Of a stretch of DNA of 8,928 nt, positions 1 through 8,665 are shown piece after piece. The stretch's first letter is position 1. Every line of letters starts with the position of its first letter. The notes beneath the pieces are model-generated. The model saw only the letters and a program-made list of their open reading frames with translations, made no database searches and was not told the origin of the DNA. Source of the stretch: Opitutaceae bacterium (GTDB taxonomy: Bacteria > Verrucomicrobiota > Verrucomicrobiia > Opitutales > Opitutaceae); NCBI GenBank assembly GCA_005787865.1, contig SXZN01000193.1, positions 1 through 8,928 of the forward strand. The letters are read 5' to 3'. A program made the position numbers and the translations under genes.

Positions 1-846
1 AGCTTCAATCTCCTCGCTTGGACCGCCTCCATCTCCGACGAGTTTTTTCCGCACATCGAACGTCTTAAAAAAATCGGCTATGACGGCATCGAGATCTGCA
101 ACGGCCAACAAGATCCCGCCGCGTACAAGCGCCTCAAAAAACTGCTCACCGATCTCAACCTCGGCGTGACGTGCGTCACCATCCTCGGGGCCGATGCCAA
201 TCCGGCCAGTCCCGACGCCGCGATTCGCGCCAAGGGCCTAGAATTGCTCAAATGGAATATCGACCGCACCGTGGATTGCGGTTCCAGCCTACTCTGCGGG
301 CCCTTTCACTCTGCTTTTGCCACGTTTACGCGGACCGATATTCACCCTGATGAATACCAGCGCAGCGCAGACACCCTGCGCGCCGCTGGTGACTACGCTA
401 AACAGGCGGAAGTCACGCTCTGCCCGGAAGCACTCAACCGGTTTGAGTGTTACCTGTGCAACACCATGGCCCAACTGCGCATGTTAGTTGAACTAACCGA
501 TCATTCCAACGTGCGCGGGATGTATGATACGCACCACGCCAACATGGAGGAAAAAACCTTCCCTGAGGCGATCCGCACCATCGCGCCGGTCCTCAAGCAT
601 GTTCACCTCAGCGAGAATGACCGCGGCACCCCTGGCTCGGGACACATTAATTTCCGGGAAAACCTGATTGCCCTGCGTGAAGTGGGCTATGACGGCTGGA
701 TGGCCATCGAAGCCTTCAGCCGCTCTGATCCAGCCTTTGCCAATGCCATCAACGTCTGGCGCGAGTACTCGCCGGCTTGGGACATCGCCGAATCTGGTCA
801 CACTTTTCTCCGCCGTGAAATTGCCGCAGCCGGCTACCGCGCATGA
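1..846 (+). CDS. Sugar isomerase/epimerase, D-tagatose/D-psicose 3-epimerase type (5' partial)
   Basis: The frame is open from the first base of the window, and 281 residues are visible. The first residues (SFNLLAWTA) match the usual first barrel strand, so probably only a few residues are missing. It belongs to the xylose-isomerase-like TIM-barrel family (AP_endonuc_2). In visible numbering, Glu143, Asp176, His202 and Glu237 have spacings of 33, 26 and 35. These equal the spacings of the metal ligands Glu152, Asp185, His211 and Glu246 of Agrobacterium D-psicose 3-epimerase, recalled from family knowledge. The substrate-contact positions Glu158, His188 and Arg217 also correspond here (Glu149, His179, Arg208). 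An active, divalent-metal-dependent keto-sugar 3-epimerase-like enzyme is therefore likely. The actual substrate is unknown, and hydroxypyruvate-isomerase-like or other sugar-isomerase activity is possible. A signal peptide cannot be judged because the start is missing. The stop overlaps the start of the next gene. Confidence 0.9.
   Translation, partial: SFNLLAWTASISDEFFPHIERLKKIGYDGIEICNGQQDPAAYKRLKKLLTDLNLGVTCVTILGADANPASPDAAIRAKGLELLKWNIDRTVDCGSSLLCGPFHSAFATFTRTDIHPDEYQRSADTLRAAGDYAKQAEVTLCPEALNRFECYLCNTMAQLRMLVELTDHSNVRGMYDTHHANMEEKTFPEAIRTIAPVLKHVHLSENDRGTPGSGHINFRENLIALREVGYDGWMAIEAFSRSDPAFANAINVWREYSPAWDIAESGHTFLRREIAAAGYRA
843..846 (+). promoter_or_regulatory. ATGA stop/start overlap (translational coupling)
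   Basis: The TGA of the epimerase gene overlaps the ATG of the large fusion gene by four bases. No AGGAGG-like sequence lies in the 20 bases before the ATG, so re-initiation by the terminating ribosome is the likely way this start is used. The overlap also supports this ATG as the true start, because an exported-protein signal sequence begins directly after it. Confidence 0.75.
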
Positions 847-3800
847 TCAATCTACATCGTTCGATTCGTCTCTTGCTCCCTTTCCTAACCGCGGTGGTTC
901 TGAATGCTGCTGACAACACGCGGCTCGAGCTAGAGCCAGCTCGCAGTTCCCCCGCGAAGGGCAAACACGTCGTGCTCCTGTCCGGCGATGAAGAATATCG
1001 CAGCGAAGAAGCGCTGCCCATGTTGGCGAAAATATTGAGTCAAAGTCACGGTTTCAAGACGACCGTGCTCTTCGCCCTCGATGCGGACGGTACGATCAAC
1101 CCAACCAACCCGCACTCGCTCCCTGGAGCGGAAGCCCTCGACTCCGCAGACGTCATAATCATGTCCCTGCGCTTCCGCGCTTGGTCCGATGAGGCCATGC
1201 AACATTTCGTCGCTGCTCACCAGCGCGGGGTGCCCATTATTGCGCTCCGCACTTCCACCCACGCTTTTAATTTCCCCGCCGGCAGCCCATGGTTCGACTA
1301 CACGTGGAATAATAAAACAACCAGCCCAGGCGGTTTCGGTAAACGGGTCTTAGGCGAGACCTGGGTTAGCCACTGGGGTAAACATAAATCTGAAGCGACG
1401 TGGGGCGTCATCGAACCGACCAGCGCGGCTGATCCACTCTTTAATGGAGTTACGAGCCTCTTTGGTACGACGGACGTCTATGAAGCCACTCCACCGAGCG
1501 ATGCGAAAATCCTTGCGCGCGGACTCGTCCTCCAAGGCATGCACCCGACCGACGCTCCCGCGACCTACCGCAAATCAACGGCCGCTAAAATTGAACAGGC
1601 GGTCAATGCCCCCGCGATGCCCATCGTTTGGACGCGGAACTATCAAACGACTACCGGCGCGATCGCTAAAATTTTCACCACTACGCTCGGCGCGGCCACT
1701 GATTTTGAGCAAGAGTCGCTCCGCCGGCTGATTGTTAATGCCACTTACTGGGCCGCTGGATTACCGATACCGCACAAGGCCGACGTCACGCCTTTCGACC
1801 ATTACGCCCCGCGTCCTTACGGTTTTGCTGGCTATCGGACGGGACTCACGCCGGCCGATCACGCCTTAGGCAAAATTTTGCCGGCTGGTGGCACCGTCCC
1901 CGCCGCTCGGCCCCGCCCCACCCCAGCGGCGATCAATACACCGATCGCGCTTAATTTAGGAGCGCACATTTCGTTTATCGGTAACGGTCTGGCTGATCGC
2001 ATGCAGCACGCGAGCATGCTTGAGGCGCTCATCCATGCCAAGTATCCGAAACATGAACTGGTATTTCGCAACCTAGCCGTGACGGGTGATGAACTCGTCA
2101 CCCGCGCACGCTCTAAAGATTTTGGGACACCTGATGAATGGCTCAGCCGCATGGGCGCCGATGTAATTTTTGCTTTTTTCGGCTTCAACGAATCTTTTGC
2201 GGGGCCCGATGGTTTGACTAAATTTAAGGCCGATCTCGCCGCCTTCCTCAGCGAAACACGGAGCAAAAACTACAATACTAACGGGGCTCCGCATATCGTG
2301 CTGTTCTCGCCAATCGCCAACGAAATTTTGCCGGATAGCAATTACGCGATCCCCGCAGCCAATAATCGTAACCTCGCGCTGTATGCCGCGGCGATGGCGG
2401 AAGTTGCCGGCGACCGAGCTGGCGTGACGTTTATCGATCTTTTTGCTCCGTCCCAAAAACTTTATGCGGAAGCGGCGGCCCAAGGTCGTTCCCTTACTAT
2501 CAACGGCCTGCATCTCAGCGCCGCGGGCGATGCCGCGCTCGCGCCGGTCATTTTCCAGGCGCTCTTCGGTGAAGCGATCCCACCCGGTAATTTCACCGCG
2601 CTACAAACTGCGGTGACCGCTAAAAATCAAGAATGGCATGCGCGCTATCGGACGATGGACGGATTCAATGTTTACGGTGATCGCTCCAAGTTGGCCTATG
2701 AATCCGCGAAGGATAAACCTAAGCTGACCAATAATCAGATTATGCAGGAAGAAATGGCGCAACGCGATGTGCTGACCGCAAATCGTGATCGCCAGCTTTG
2801 GGCGATCGCACGGGGTGAGAGCACCCCTCCGGAGGTGATCCCGCTGCCGCCGGTCACGCCTTTTGGCACGAATAAGCCTGGTCCAAACCCCGACGGCACC
2901 TACGATTTCCTCAGCGCAGACGAAGCGCTCGCCAAAATGACTTTGGCGCCCGGCGTGAAAGTAAATGTTTTCGCCAGCGAAAAAGAATTTCCGGAATTGG
3001 CTAATGCAGTGCAGATGGCGTGGGACCCGCAAGGCCGGCTCTGGGTTTCAGTCTGGCCTAATTATCCTGGCCGCACGCCAACGTCGACCCTAGGGGATAG
3101 TATTATTATCCTCGAAGATACCGATCACGATGGTCGCGCGGATAAGTGTATTCATTTTCTCGATAACCTAAACTGTCCAACTGGTTTTCAATTTTACAAA
3201 GATGGCCTCCTCGTCATGCAGGCGCCGGATCTCTGGTTTGCGCGCGATACCGATGGGGACGGCAAAGCGGACACCAAGGAGCGCGTCCTGATGGGCCTCG
3301 ATTCCGCCGACTCCCACCACACGGCCAACTCACTCGTTTACGAGCCCGGTGGCGCCATTCTCTTAAGTGACGGGGTCTTTCACCGTTCGCAGATCGAGAC
3401 AGCCCTCGGACCCGTGCGCAACATCGACGGAGCCATCTACCGCTTTGAGCCGCGCACCGGGAAATTCGAGACTTACGCCTCCTATAATTTCATGAACCCA
3501 CACGGCCGCGCCTTCGACTATTGGGGCAATGATTTTATCACCGACGCGACCGGCAACCACACTTATTTCGGCGCCGCCATCAGCGGGAAGATCGATTATC
3601 CAAAAAAACATCCCAAATTAAAAACGATCTGGGACCGACCTTCCCGGCCTTCGGCTGGGAGTAGCATCATCACCAGCACGCATTTCCCGCCGGAGTATTG
3701 GGGAAATTATCTCAATCCTAATGTCATCGGTTTCCAAGGTATCTATCGCCTCAAACTCGTTGATGACGGCGCCGGTATTAAAGGTGAGCGTCAGACTGAT

Positions 3801-5924
3801 CTCATGTCCTCGAGTGATCGAGATTTTCGGCCGATTGATACTTCCGTGGGCCCCGATGGCGCGATCTACGTCATCGATTGGTGCACGCCTCTGATCGGCC
3901 ATCTCCAGAGCCACTTGCGCGACTCCAACCGTGACCACGTCCACGGCCGCATCTATCGCCTCACCTACGAAGGTCGCCCGCTGGCCACCCCGCCCGCCAT
4001 TGCCGGTCAACCCATCCCAGCATTGCTGAAACTCCTCGAGCGCCCCGAGAATCAAATCCGTAACTTAGCTAAAATTGAACTCGGCCGCCATGACACCGCG
4101 AAAGTTATCGCGGCGGCAAAAGTCTGGCTCGCTTCACTTGATTCCACCACGCCGGACTACGCCCATCACCTCACTGAAGCGCTCTGGCTCCACCAGTGGC
4201 ACAACGTCGTCGATGAGGATCTGCTCCAACGCGGCTTAAATTCCCCCAACGCCGATGCTCGAGCCGCAGCCGTTCGCGTGCTCAGTTACTGGCGCGACCG
4301 CTTACCCACCGCGCTCACGTTGCTCCAAAGCAAAGCCACCGATGAAAATGCTCGCGTGCGGCTGCACGCCGTTCGGGCCGCTAGCTTTTTCTCCGAGACT
4401 GGCGCCACCGAAATCGCCCTCGCCGCGACTAAATTACCCATCGATTATTATCTCGATTACACCATCGGCGAAACGCTCCGCCAACTGCGGCCTTTCTGGG
4501 ACAAGAGCATCAGCGAGGGTGCCGCCATCGCCGGCGGTGATCCGGCTAGCTTCCGTTACCTGCTCCGCACCTTGGCCGTAGCCGAACTCCTTAAATTGCC
4601 GCGCACCATCGAGGTGCAGGAAAATATCTTAGGCCGTAAGGGCATCAACGATACCGTGCGCGCCGAAGCTCTGGCCGCCGTGGCCGCGGCTCGCCAGGTC
4701 GATCGCGTGGCACTGCTGCTCACCACCATTGATTCACCCGCCGAGATCGATGTTAAAAGCGTCGGCCGCCTCCTCCTCGCCCAGCCGGCCGCTGACCTCC
4801 GCGCCCAACGGCCGGCCATTCATCAATTGGCCCTGACCGACAACGCCGAGGGTCGCTCCTTCGCTTGGGCAGCGCTGGCCCTCGCCGACGGTTCGCTCAC
4901 GGCTCTTTGGACGGAAGCCCTCAAATCTCCGCTGACCGAGGCCAGTTTTCTCGGCGGACTTTCCTTAATCCCCGATGCCGCCCTTCGCGCGACCGCCTAT
5001 GAAATCGTGATGCCAATCTTAGCGACCAAAGTGGCCGATCTTCCGGGACCGCCCGCCACGGTCGCGACGATCCAGCGCGAGGCGATTCGAACGGCGGTCA
5101 GCACTCGGCGCGAACCCACGGCGGTGTTCAACGCACTCGCCGACCTGATTGCGCGCGGCGATCAAATCCCCGCGGCGGCCCAAGGTCTCCGCGTCCTACC
5201 CCGCGCTAGTTGGCCGGCGGACAGCGCCGCCGCCACCGCCCGCAACCTCGTAGCGTGGGCAGCGAACACCCACCCGAGCGAACGCACCGAGCGAGACATT
5301 TTCGGCCACTTGCGGCGCGACTATAGCGAAACCGTGCAAGTCGCCGATGATCTGCTGGGAACCCTGCCAGCGGCGGAAGCGGAAACACTCCGCGCCACCC
5401 TGGCCGGCTTGCGCGTGGCGGTTTTCACCGTCACCACCGTGCCCGAAGAGATGCGTTTTGATACCGCGCGCCTCGTTGTTGAAGCAGGGAAACCGTTCGA
5501 AATCATTTTCGAAAATATCGACGGCCTCCCCCATAATTTAGTCGTCGTTAAACCCGGCACCCGCGAACGCGTCGGGCTAGCGGCGATGACGCTGCTGCCG
5601 GAACAACTGGATTGGAATGGCCGAGCCTACGTTCCCGATTCCGACGATGTAATCGCGGCCACCAAAATCCTTGAGACGGATCAACTGGCGACGCTTAAAA
5701 TTTCGGCGCTAACGAGCGAAGGAATCTACGAATTCGTCTGCACCTACCCCGGCCATTGGGCGATGATGTATGGCCAATTGGTTGTAACTAAAAATGTTTC
5801 AGCGTATCTCAAGGATCACCCCTTGCCGCCCAAACAGCCGTTGGTGACCACGATCGAACTTTGCGATCCCCGCCTTGATCAAGTGCTGGCGAGCACATCC
5901 GGCAACCCGCCCCTCGCCCCATGA
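843..5924 (+). CDS. Exported ThuA / SGNH-like / PVC propeller dehydrogenase / HEAT-like / azurin-like fusion protein
   Basis: This is a 1693-residue protein. Residues 1-23 form a signal peptide (basic start, core LLLPFLTAVVL, cleavage near LNA-AD). Residues 40-308 resemble ThuA, a glutamine-amidotransferase-like fold linked to trehalose/keto-sugar use. Residues 366-577 are SGNH-like, but the nucleophile position is Gly382 (G-N-G instead of G-D-S). Residues 580-660 are a charged helical linker. Residues 686-1044 are the Pirellula/Verrucomicrobium-type 'membrane-bound dehydrogenase' propeller, with DSHHTAN, NPHGRAFD and GPDGAIYVIDW motifs and two Ca-loop-like stretches (DTDHDGRAD, DTDGDGKAD). 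Residues 1055-1510 are alpha-helical, HEAT-like. Residues 1521-1649 are a cupredoxin with azurin-type copper ligands His1564, Cys1633, His1638 and Met1642. No CxxCH and no membrane span beyond the signal were seen. It probably oxidises a sugar or alcohol in the periplasm and passes electrons to copper. Family and copper site are well supported; substrate and cofactor are not. Confidence 0.9.
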   Translation: MINLHRSIRLLLPFLTAVVLNAADNTRLELEPARSSPAKGKHVVLLSGDEEYRSEEALPMLAKILSQSHGFKTTVLFALDADGTINPTNPHSLPGAEALDSADVIIMSLRFRAWSDEAMQHFVAAHQRGVPIIALRTSTHAFNFPAGSPWFDYTWNNKTTSPGGFGKRVLGETWVSHWGKHKSEATWGVIEPTSAADPLFNGVTSLFGTTDVYEATPPSDAKILARGLVLQGMHPTDAPATYRKSTAAKIEQAVNAPAMPIVWTRNYQTTTGAIAKIFTTTLGAATDFEQESLRRLIVNATYWAAGLPIPHKADVTPFDHYAPRPYGFAGYRTGLTPADHALGKILPAGGTVPAARPRPTPAAINTPIALNLGAHISFIGNGLADRMQHASMLEALIHAKYPKHELVFRNLAVTGDELVTRARSKDFGTPDEWLSRMGADVIFAFFGFNESFAGPDGLTKFKADLAAFLSETRSKNYNTNGAPHIVLFSPIANEILPDSNYAIPAANNRNLALYAAAMAEVAGDRAGVTFIDLFAPSQKLYAEAAAQGRSLTINGLHLSAAGDAALAPVIFQALFGEAIPPGNFTALQTAVTAKNQEWHARYRTMDGFNVYGDRSKLAYESAKDKPKLTNNQIMQEEMAQRDVLTANRDRQLWAIARGESTPPEVIPLPPVTPFGTNKPGPNPDGTYDFLSADEALAKMTLAPGVKVNVFASEKEFPELANAVQMAWDPQGRLWVSVWPNYPGRTPTSTLGDSIIILEDTDHDGRADKCIHFLDNLNCPTGFQFYKDGLLVMQAPDLWFARDTDGDGKADTKERVLMGLDSADSHHTANSLVYEPGGAILLSDGVFHRSQIETALGPVRNIDGAIYRFEPRTGKFETYASYNFMNPHGRAFDYWGNDFITDATGNHTYFGAAISGKIDYPKKHPKLKTIWDRPSRPSAGSSIITSTHFPPEYWGNYLNPNVIGFQGIYRLKLVDDGAGIKGERQTDLMSSSDRDFRPIDTSVGPDGAIYVIDWCTPLIGHLQSHLRDSNRDHVHGRIYRLTYEGRPLATPPAIAGQPIPALLKLLERPENQIRNLAKIELGRHDTAKVIAAAKVWLASLDSTTPDYAHHLTEALWLHQWHNVVDEDLLQRGLNSPNADARAAAVRVLSYWRDRLPTALTLLQSKATDENARVRLHAVRAASFFSETGATEIALAATKLPIDYYLDYTIGETLRQLRPFWDKSISEGAAIAGGDPASFRYLLRTLAVAELLKLPRTIEVQENILGRKGINDTVRAEALAAVAAARQVDRVALLLTTIDSPAEIDVKSVGRLLLAQPAADLRAQRPAIHQLALTDNAEGRSFAWAALALADGSLTALWTEALKSPLTEASFLGGLSLIPDAALRATAYEIVMPILATKVADLPGPPATVATIQREAIRTAVSTRREPTAVFNALADLIARGDQIPAAAQGLRVLPRASWPADSAAATARNLVAWAANTHPSERTERDIFGHLRRDYSETVQVADDLLGTLPAAEAETLRATLAGLRVAVFTVTTVPEEMRFDTARLVVEAGKPFEIIFENIDGLPHNLVVVKPGTRERVGLAAMTLLPEQLDWNGRAYVPDSDDVIAATKILETDQLATLKISALTSEGIYEFVCTYPGHWAMMYGQLVVTKNVSAYLKDHPLPPKQPLVTTIELCDPRLDQVLASTSGNPPLAP
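5921..5924 (+). promoter_or_regulatory. Second ATGA stop/start overlap
   Basis: The fusion gene ends in TGA inside the ATG of the haem-protein gene, the same four-base arrangement as at the previous junction. The bases upstream are pyrimidine-rich (CCCGCCCCTCGCCCC) and offer no Shine-Dalgarno match. Coupled translation would keep the copper-domain and haem-domain proteins in a fixed ratio; that consequence is inference. Confidence 0.75.
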
Positions 5925-8665
5925 TCACTTCTGCATCATTTCGCTCAGCCTGCTTTTCCCCCACTCACCCAAGCCTTAACGCGGCCGCCACCCTGACGCG
6001 GGCTTGGTTTCTGCTCAGTTGCGCCGCGCTGACGCTCTCCGCTGAACCAATCCCCAACGAAAAACCGAGCGATCTACCTGAGGCCAGTACTCCCGCCGCC
6101 TTGCAAGTGGCGCCAGGCTTCAAGGTGGACTTGCTCTACAGTGTACCCAAAGCAGAACAAGGCTCTTGGGTCAGTATCGCCCTTGATCCCCAAGGCCGGC
6201 TCCTCACGGCCGACCAATACGGTAGCCTCTACCGGATCAGCTTGCCGCCGATTAACACGGCCAAGGGAACACAGGTAGAACGGCTCAAAATTGCCTTACC
6301 GGCCGTCCCGCTGACACCTGATTCGGAGACGACTCCGAAGCGCATGCAGGATGCGGAGGGAGGTACGCCCGCCGTCGGAGCGCATGGCCTACTTTACGCT
6401 TTTGACAGTCTCTACGTCATGGTCGGTGAGGCTCCCAATAAACGCGGCCTGTGGCGACTGCGCGACACGAACGGCGACGATCAATTCGATGAACTGAAGT
6501 ATCTCCGAGCGATAAAAGGAAGCGGCGAACATGGCCCGCATTCACTCGCGCTGTCACCGGACGGAAAATCTATCTACTTCGCCAACGGCAACCACACCGA
6601 CTTACCCGTGAATATGGAAAAATCTCGCGCAGTCCGCTGGGATGAAGACCAGCTCCTGCCCCGCCTGTGGGATGCCCGCGGCCATGCCAAAAATAAATAT
6701 GCTCCCGGTGGTTATATCGGACGGACTGATCCTGATGGAAAATCGGTGGAGCTTTTTGCGCTGGGCTTCCGCAATCAGTTCGATCTGGCCTTCGACCAAA
6801 ATGGCGAGCTCTTCACTTACGATTCCGACATGGAATGGGATCAAGGGACGCCGTGGTATATGCCCACCCGAATCAATCACGTGGTGGACGCCGGTGATTA
6901 TGGCTGGCGCAGTGGCACCGGTCGCTGGCCCGCCTACTATAGCGACAGCTTACCGGCCGCCCTCGACATCGGTCCGGGGTGTCCCACGGGAACGGTCTTT
7001 GGCACGGGAGCAAAATTTCCCGCCGCCTATCAGACAGCCCTCTTTGCCTGCGACTGGACCTACGGGACTCTCTACGCCATCCACCTCACGCCGGATGGCG
7101 CCACCGTTCGCGGAACCAAGGAAGAATTCGTTGCCGGCAAACCTCTCCCACTCACTGATCTCGTCGTTAACCCTCATGACGGCGCGCTCTACTTCATCGT
7201 TGGCGGCCGCAAGACCCAATCGGCGCTTTATCGCGTTACTTACGTCGGCACAGAAAATACTCAGCCCGTCGCGCCGCCGGCCCCCACTCCAGAAGCGATA
7301 CTTCGCCGTTCGCTAGAAGCGCTGCATGTTGAGGGAGTTGGTCCCGAGACCATCGATACCATTTGGCCACACCTTGGGCATTCCGATCGTTTTGTTCGTT
7401 TCGCCGCCCGCGCCGCCCTCGAGCGGCAACTCCCCCAAAACTGGGCGAAGCGCGCTTTACAGGAAAAAAATCCCTCAACCGCCCTCGAAGCTCTAACCGC
7501 CCTCGCCCGGGTTGGCGAACATTCCTATCAGGCACGGCTGATCGACGCTCTCATTAAATTCGACTTCGCCCAGCAACCCACCGAGTTCCGCTTTCGCCTC
7601 CTGCGCGCTTGGCAACTCGCGTTTACCCGTATGGGAAAACCAGATGCCGTCACCTGCGCCCGCCTCTTAAAAAAACTGGATCCACTTTTCCCTCAATCCG
7701 ACGCCTTGCTCAACCGCGAACTTTTGGCGCTCCTAGTTTATCTTGATTCACCGACGATCGTGGGACGAGCGGTTCCCCTTCTCACCGTAGCAGAACCCCG
7801 CGGAACCTCCGCCGAAGATCTCGCGAGTCACGCGCTCCTCGCGCGTAACGATGATTACGGTCAAACCGTCGCTAAAGTAGCCGCCAGCCGGCCCGATCGT
7901 CAGCAAATTGCCATCGCCTATACCCTCCGCAACGCCACGGTCGGCTGGACTCCGGCACTGCGCGAGAAATTTTTCGCTTGGTTCCCGCGCACCCATCATT
8001 GGATGGGAGGCGCCAGCTTCACTGGATTTTTAAAAAATATCAGAAATGAATCTCTCGCCAAAGTTCCTAACCTAACCGAACGCACCGCTCTCGATGAACT
8101 TTCCAATACCCCCGTGCATGCGATCGTCACTGGAGCCGTAATTCCGCGTGGTCCCGGTCGGGCCTACACCCTGAAAGACACGCTGCCACTTTTTTCCGCG
8201 AAGCTCACTGGTCGTGATTTTGCTCAAGGCAAAGCCATGTTTACCGCCACCGCGTGCACGGCTTGCCATCGCTTCAATGGGGAGGGGATCGGCATCGCTC
8301 CAGAAATTTCCGACGCCGGCCGGCGCTACAGCGTGCGTGATTTATTAGAAAACATCATCGAGCCTTCCCTCGTGATCAGCGATCAATACGGCAGCGAGGA
8401 GTTCACCATGCCCGAGGGCAACTCCATCGTCGGTCGCGTGCTCGGTGAAGAGGATGGCTGGATTAAAGTAATGACTAATCCGTTTGCGCCAGATGAGGCC
8501 ATGGGCGTCGAAATCGCCAAGATCATCGAACGAAAACCTTATCCCGTTTCGATGATGCCACCCGGACTCATCAACGCCCTCAATCCCGATGAGCTCAAAG
8601 ACCTGCTCGCTTATATTCTTTCCGGCGGCAATCCTGCCGATGCGATGTTTGCCCCGCCGCCCTGA
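5921..8665 (+). CDS. Exported sorbosone/PQQ-glucose-dehydrogenase-like propeller protein with C-terminal cytochrome c domain
   Basis: This is a 914-residue protein. The N-terminus has an unusually long leader before a hydrophobic stretch (AWFLLSCAALTLSA), with probable cleavage after LSA near residue 41. No in-frame ATG, GTG or TTG gives a shorter leader, so the overlapping ATG is kept. Residues about 60-445 form a beta-propeller of the soluble glucose/sorbosone dehydrogenase type; telling motifs are HGPHSLALSPDG (from 204), LGFRNQFDLAFD (from 281) and DSDMEWDQGTPWY (from 301). Residues about 455-740 are alpha-helical repeats. Residues 765-914 are a Pirellula/Verrucomicrobium-type haem-binding domain with CTACH (Cys779, Cys782, His783) and a likely axial Met879 in SMMPPGL. 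The domain order is that of PVC-type CxxCH proteins. It probably couples sugar or aldose oxidation to covalently bound haem c outside the cytoplasm. Substrate and quinone cofactor are not shown by the sequence. Confidence 0.92.
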   Translation: MITSASFRSACFSPTHPSLNAAATLTRAWFLLSCAALTLSAEPIPNEKPSDLPEASTPAALQVAPGFKVDLLYSVPKAEQGSWVSIALDPQGRLLTADQYGSLYRISLPPINTAKGTQVERLKIALPAVPLTPDSETTPKRMQDAEGGTPAVGAHGLLYAFDSLYVMVGEAPNKRGLWRLRDTNGDDQFDELKYLRAIKGSGEHGPHSLALSPDGKSIYFANGNHTDLPVNMEKSRAVRWDEDQLLPRLWDARGHAKNKYAPGGYIGRTDPDGKSVELFALGFRNQFDLAFDQNGELFTYDSDMEWDQGTPWYMPTRINHVVDAGDYGWRSGTGRWPAYYSDSLPAALDIGPGCPTGTVFGTGAKFPAAYQTALFACDWTYGTLYAIHLTPDGATVRGTKEEFVAGKPLPLTDLVVNPHDGALYFIVGGRKTQSALYRVTYVGTENTQPVAPPAPTPEAILRRSLEALHVEGVGPETIDTIWPHLGHSDRFVRFAARAALERQLPQNWAKRALQEKNPSTALEALTALARVGEHSYQARLIDALIKFDFAQQPTEFRFRLLRAWQLAFTRMGKPDAVTCARLLKKLDPLFPQSDALLNRELLALLVYLDSPTIVGRAVPLLTVAEPRGTSAEDLASHALLARNDDYGQTVAKVAASRPDRQQIAIAYTLRNATVGWTPALREKFFAWFPRTHHWMGGASFTGFLKNIRNESLAKVPNLTERTALDELSNTPVHAIVTGAVIPRGPGRAYTLKDTLPLFSAKLTGRDFAQGKAMFTATACTACHRFNGEGIGIAPEISDAGRRYSVRDLLENIIEPSLVISDQYGSEEFTMPEGNSIVGRVLGEEDGWIKVMTNPFAPDEAMGVEIAKIIERKPYPVSMMPPGLINALNPDELKDLLAYILSGGNPADAMFAPPP

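Noticed and set aside
3174..3185. Possible haem-binding cysteine motif in the fusion protein (NCPTG)
   Set aside because: There is no second Cys and no His in CxxCH spacing; no haem c motif was found anywhere in this protein.
2601..4055. Several minus-strand open frames of 80-145 codons opposite the fusion gene
   Set aside because: They lie opposite conserved propeller and linker motifs and show no recognisable domain or start signal. Antisense open frames are expected in such DNA.
6002..6025. Lipoprotein signal (LLSC) in the haem protein
   Set aside because: The hydrophobic stretch before the Cys is too short and the hydrophobic core continues past it; a type I cleavage site after LSA fits better.
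6642..7316. 224-residue + strand open frame inside the haem-protein gene
   Set aside because: It overlaps the propeller-coding region, where strong motifs are in the other frame. Its composition is that of a frame-shifted shadow in GC-rich DNA.
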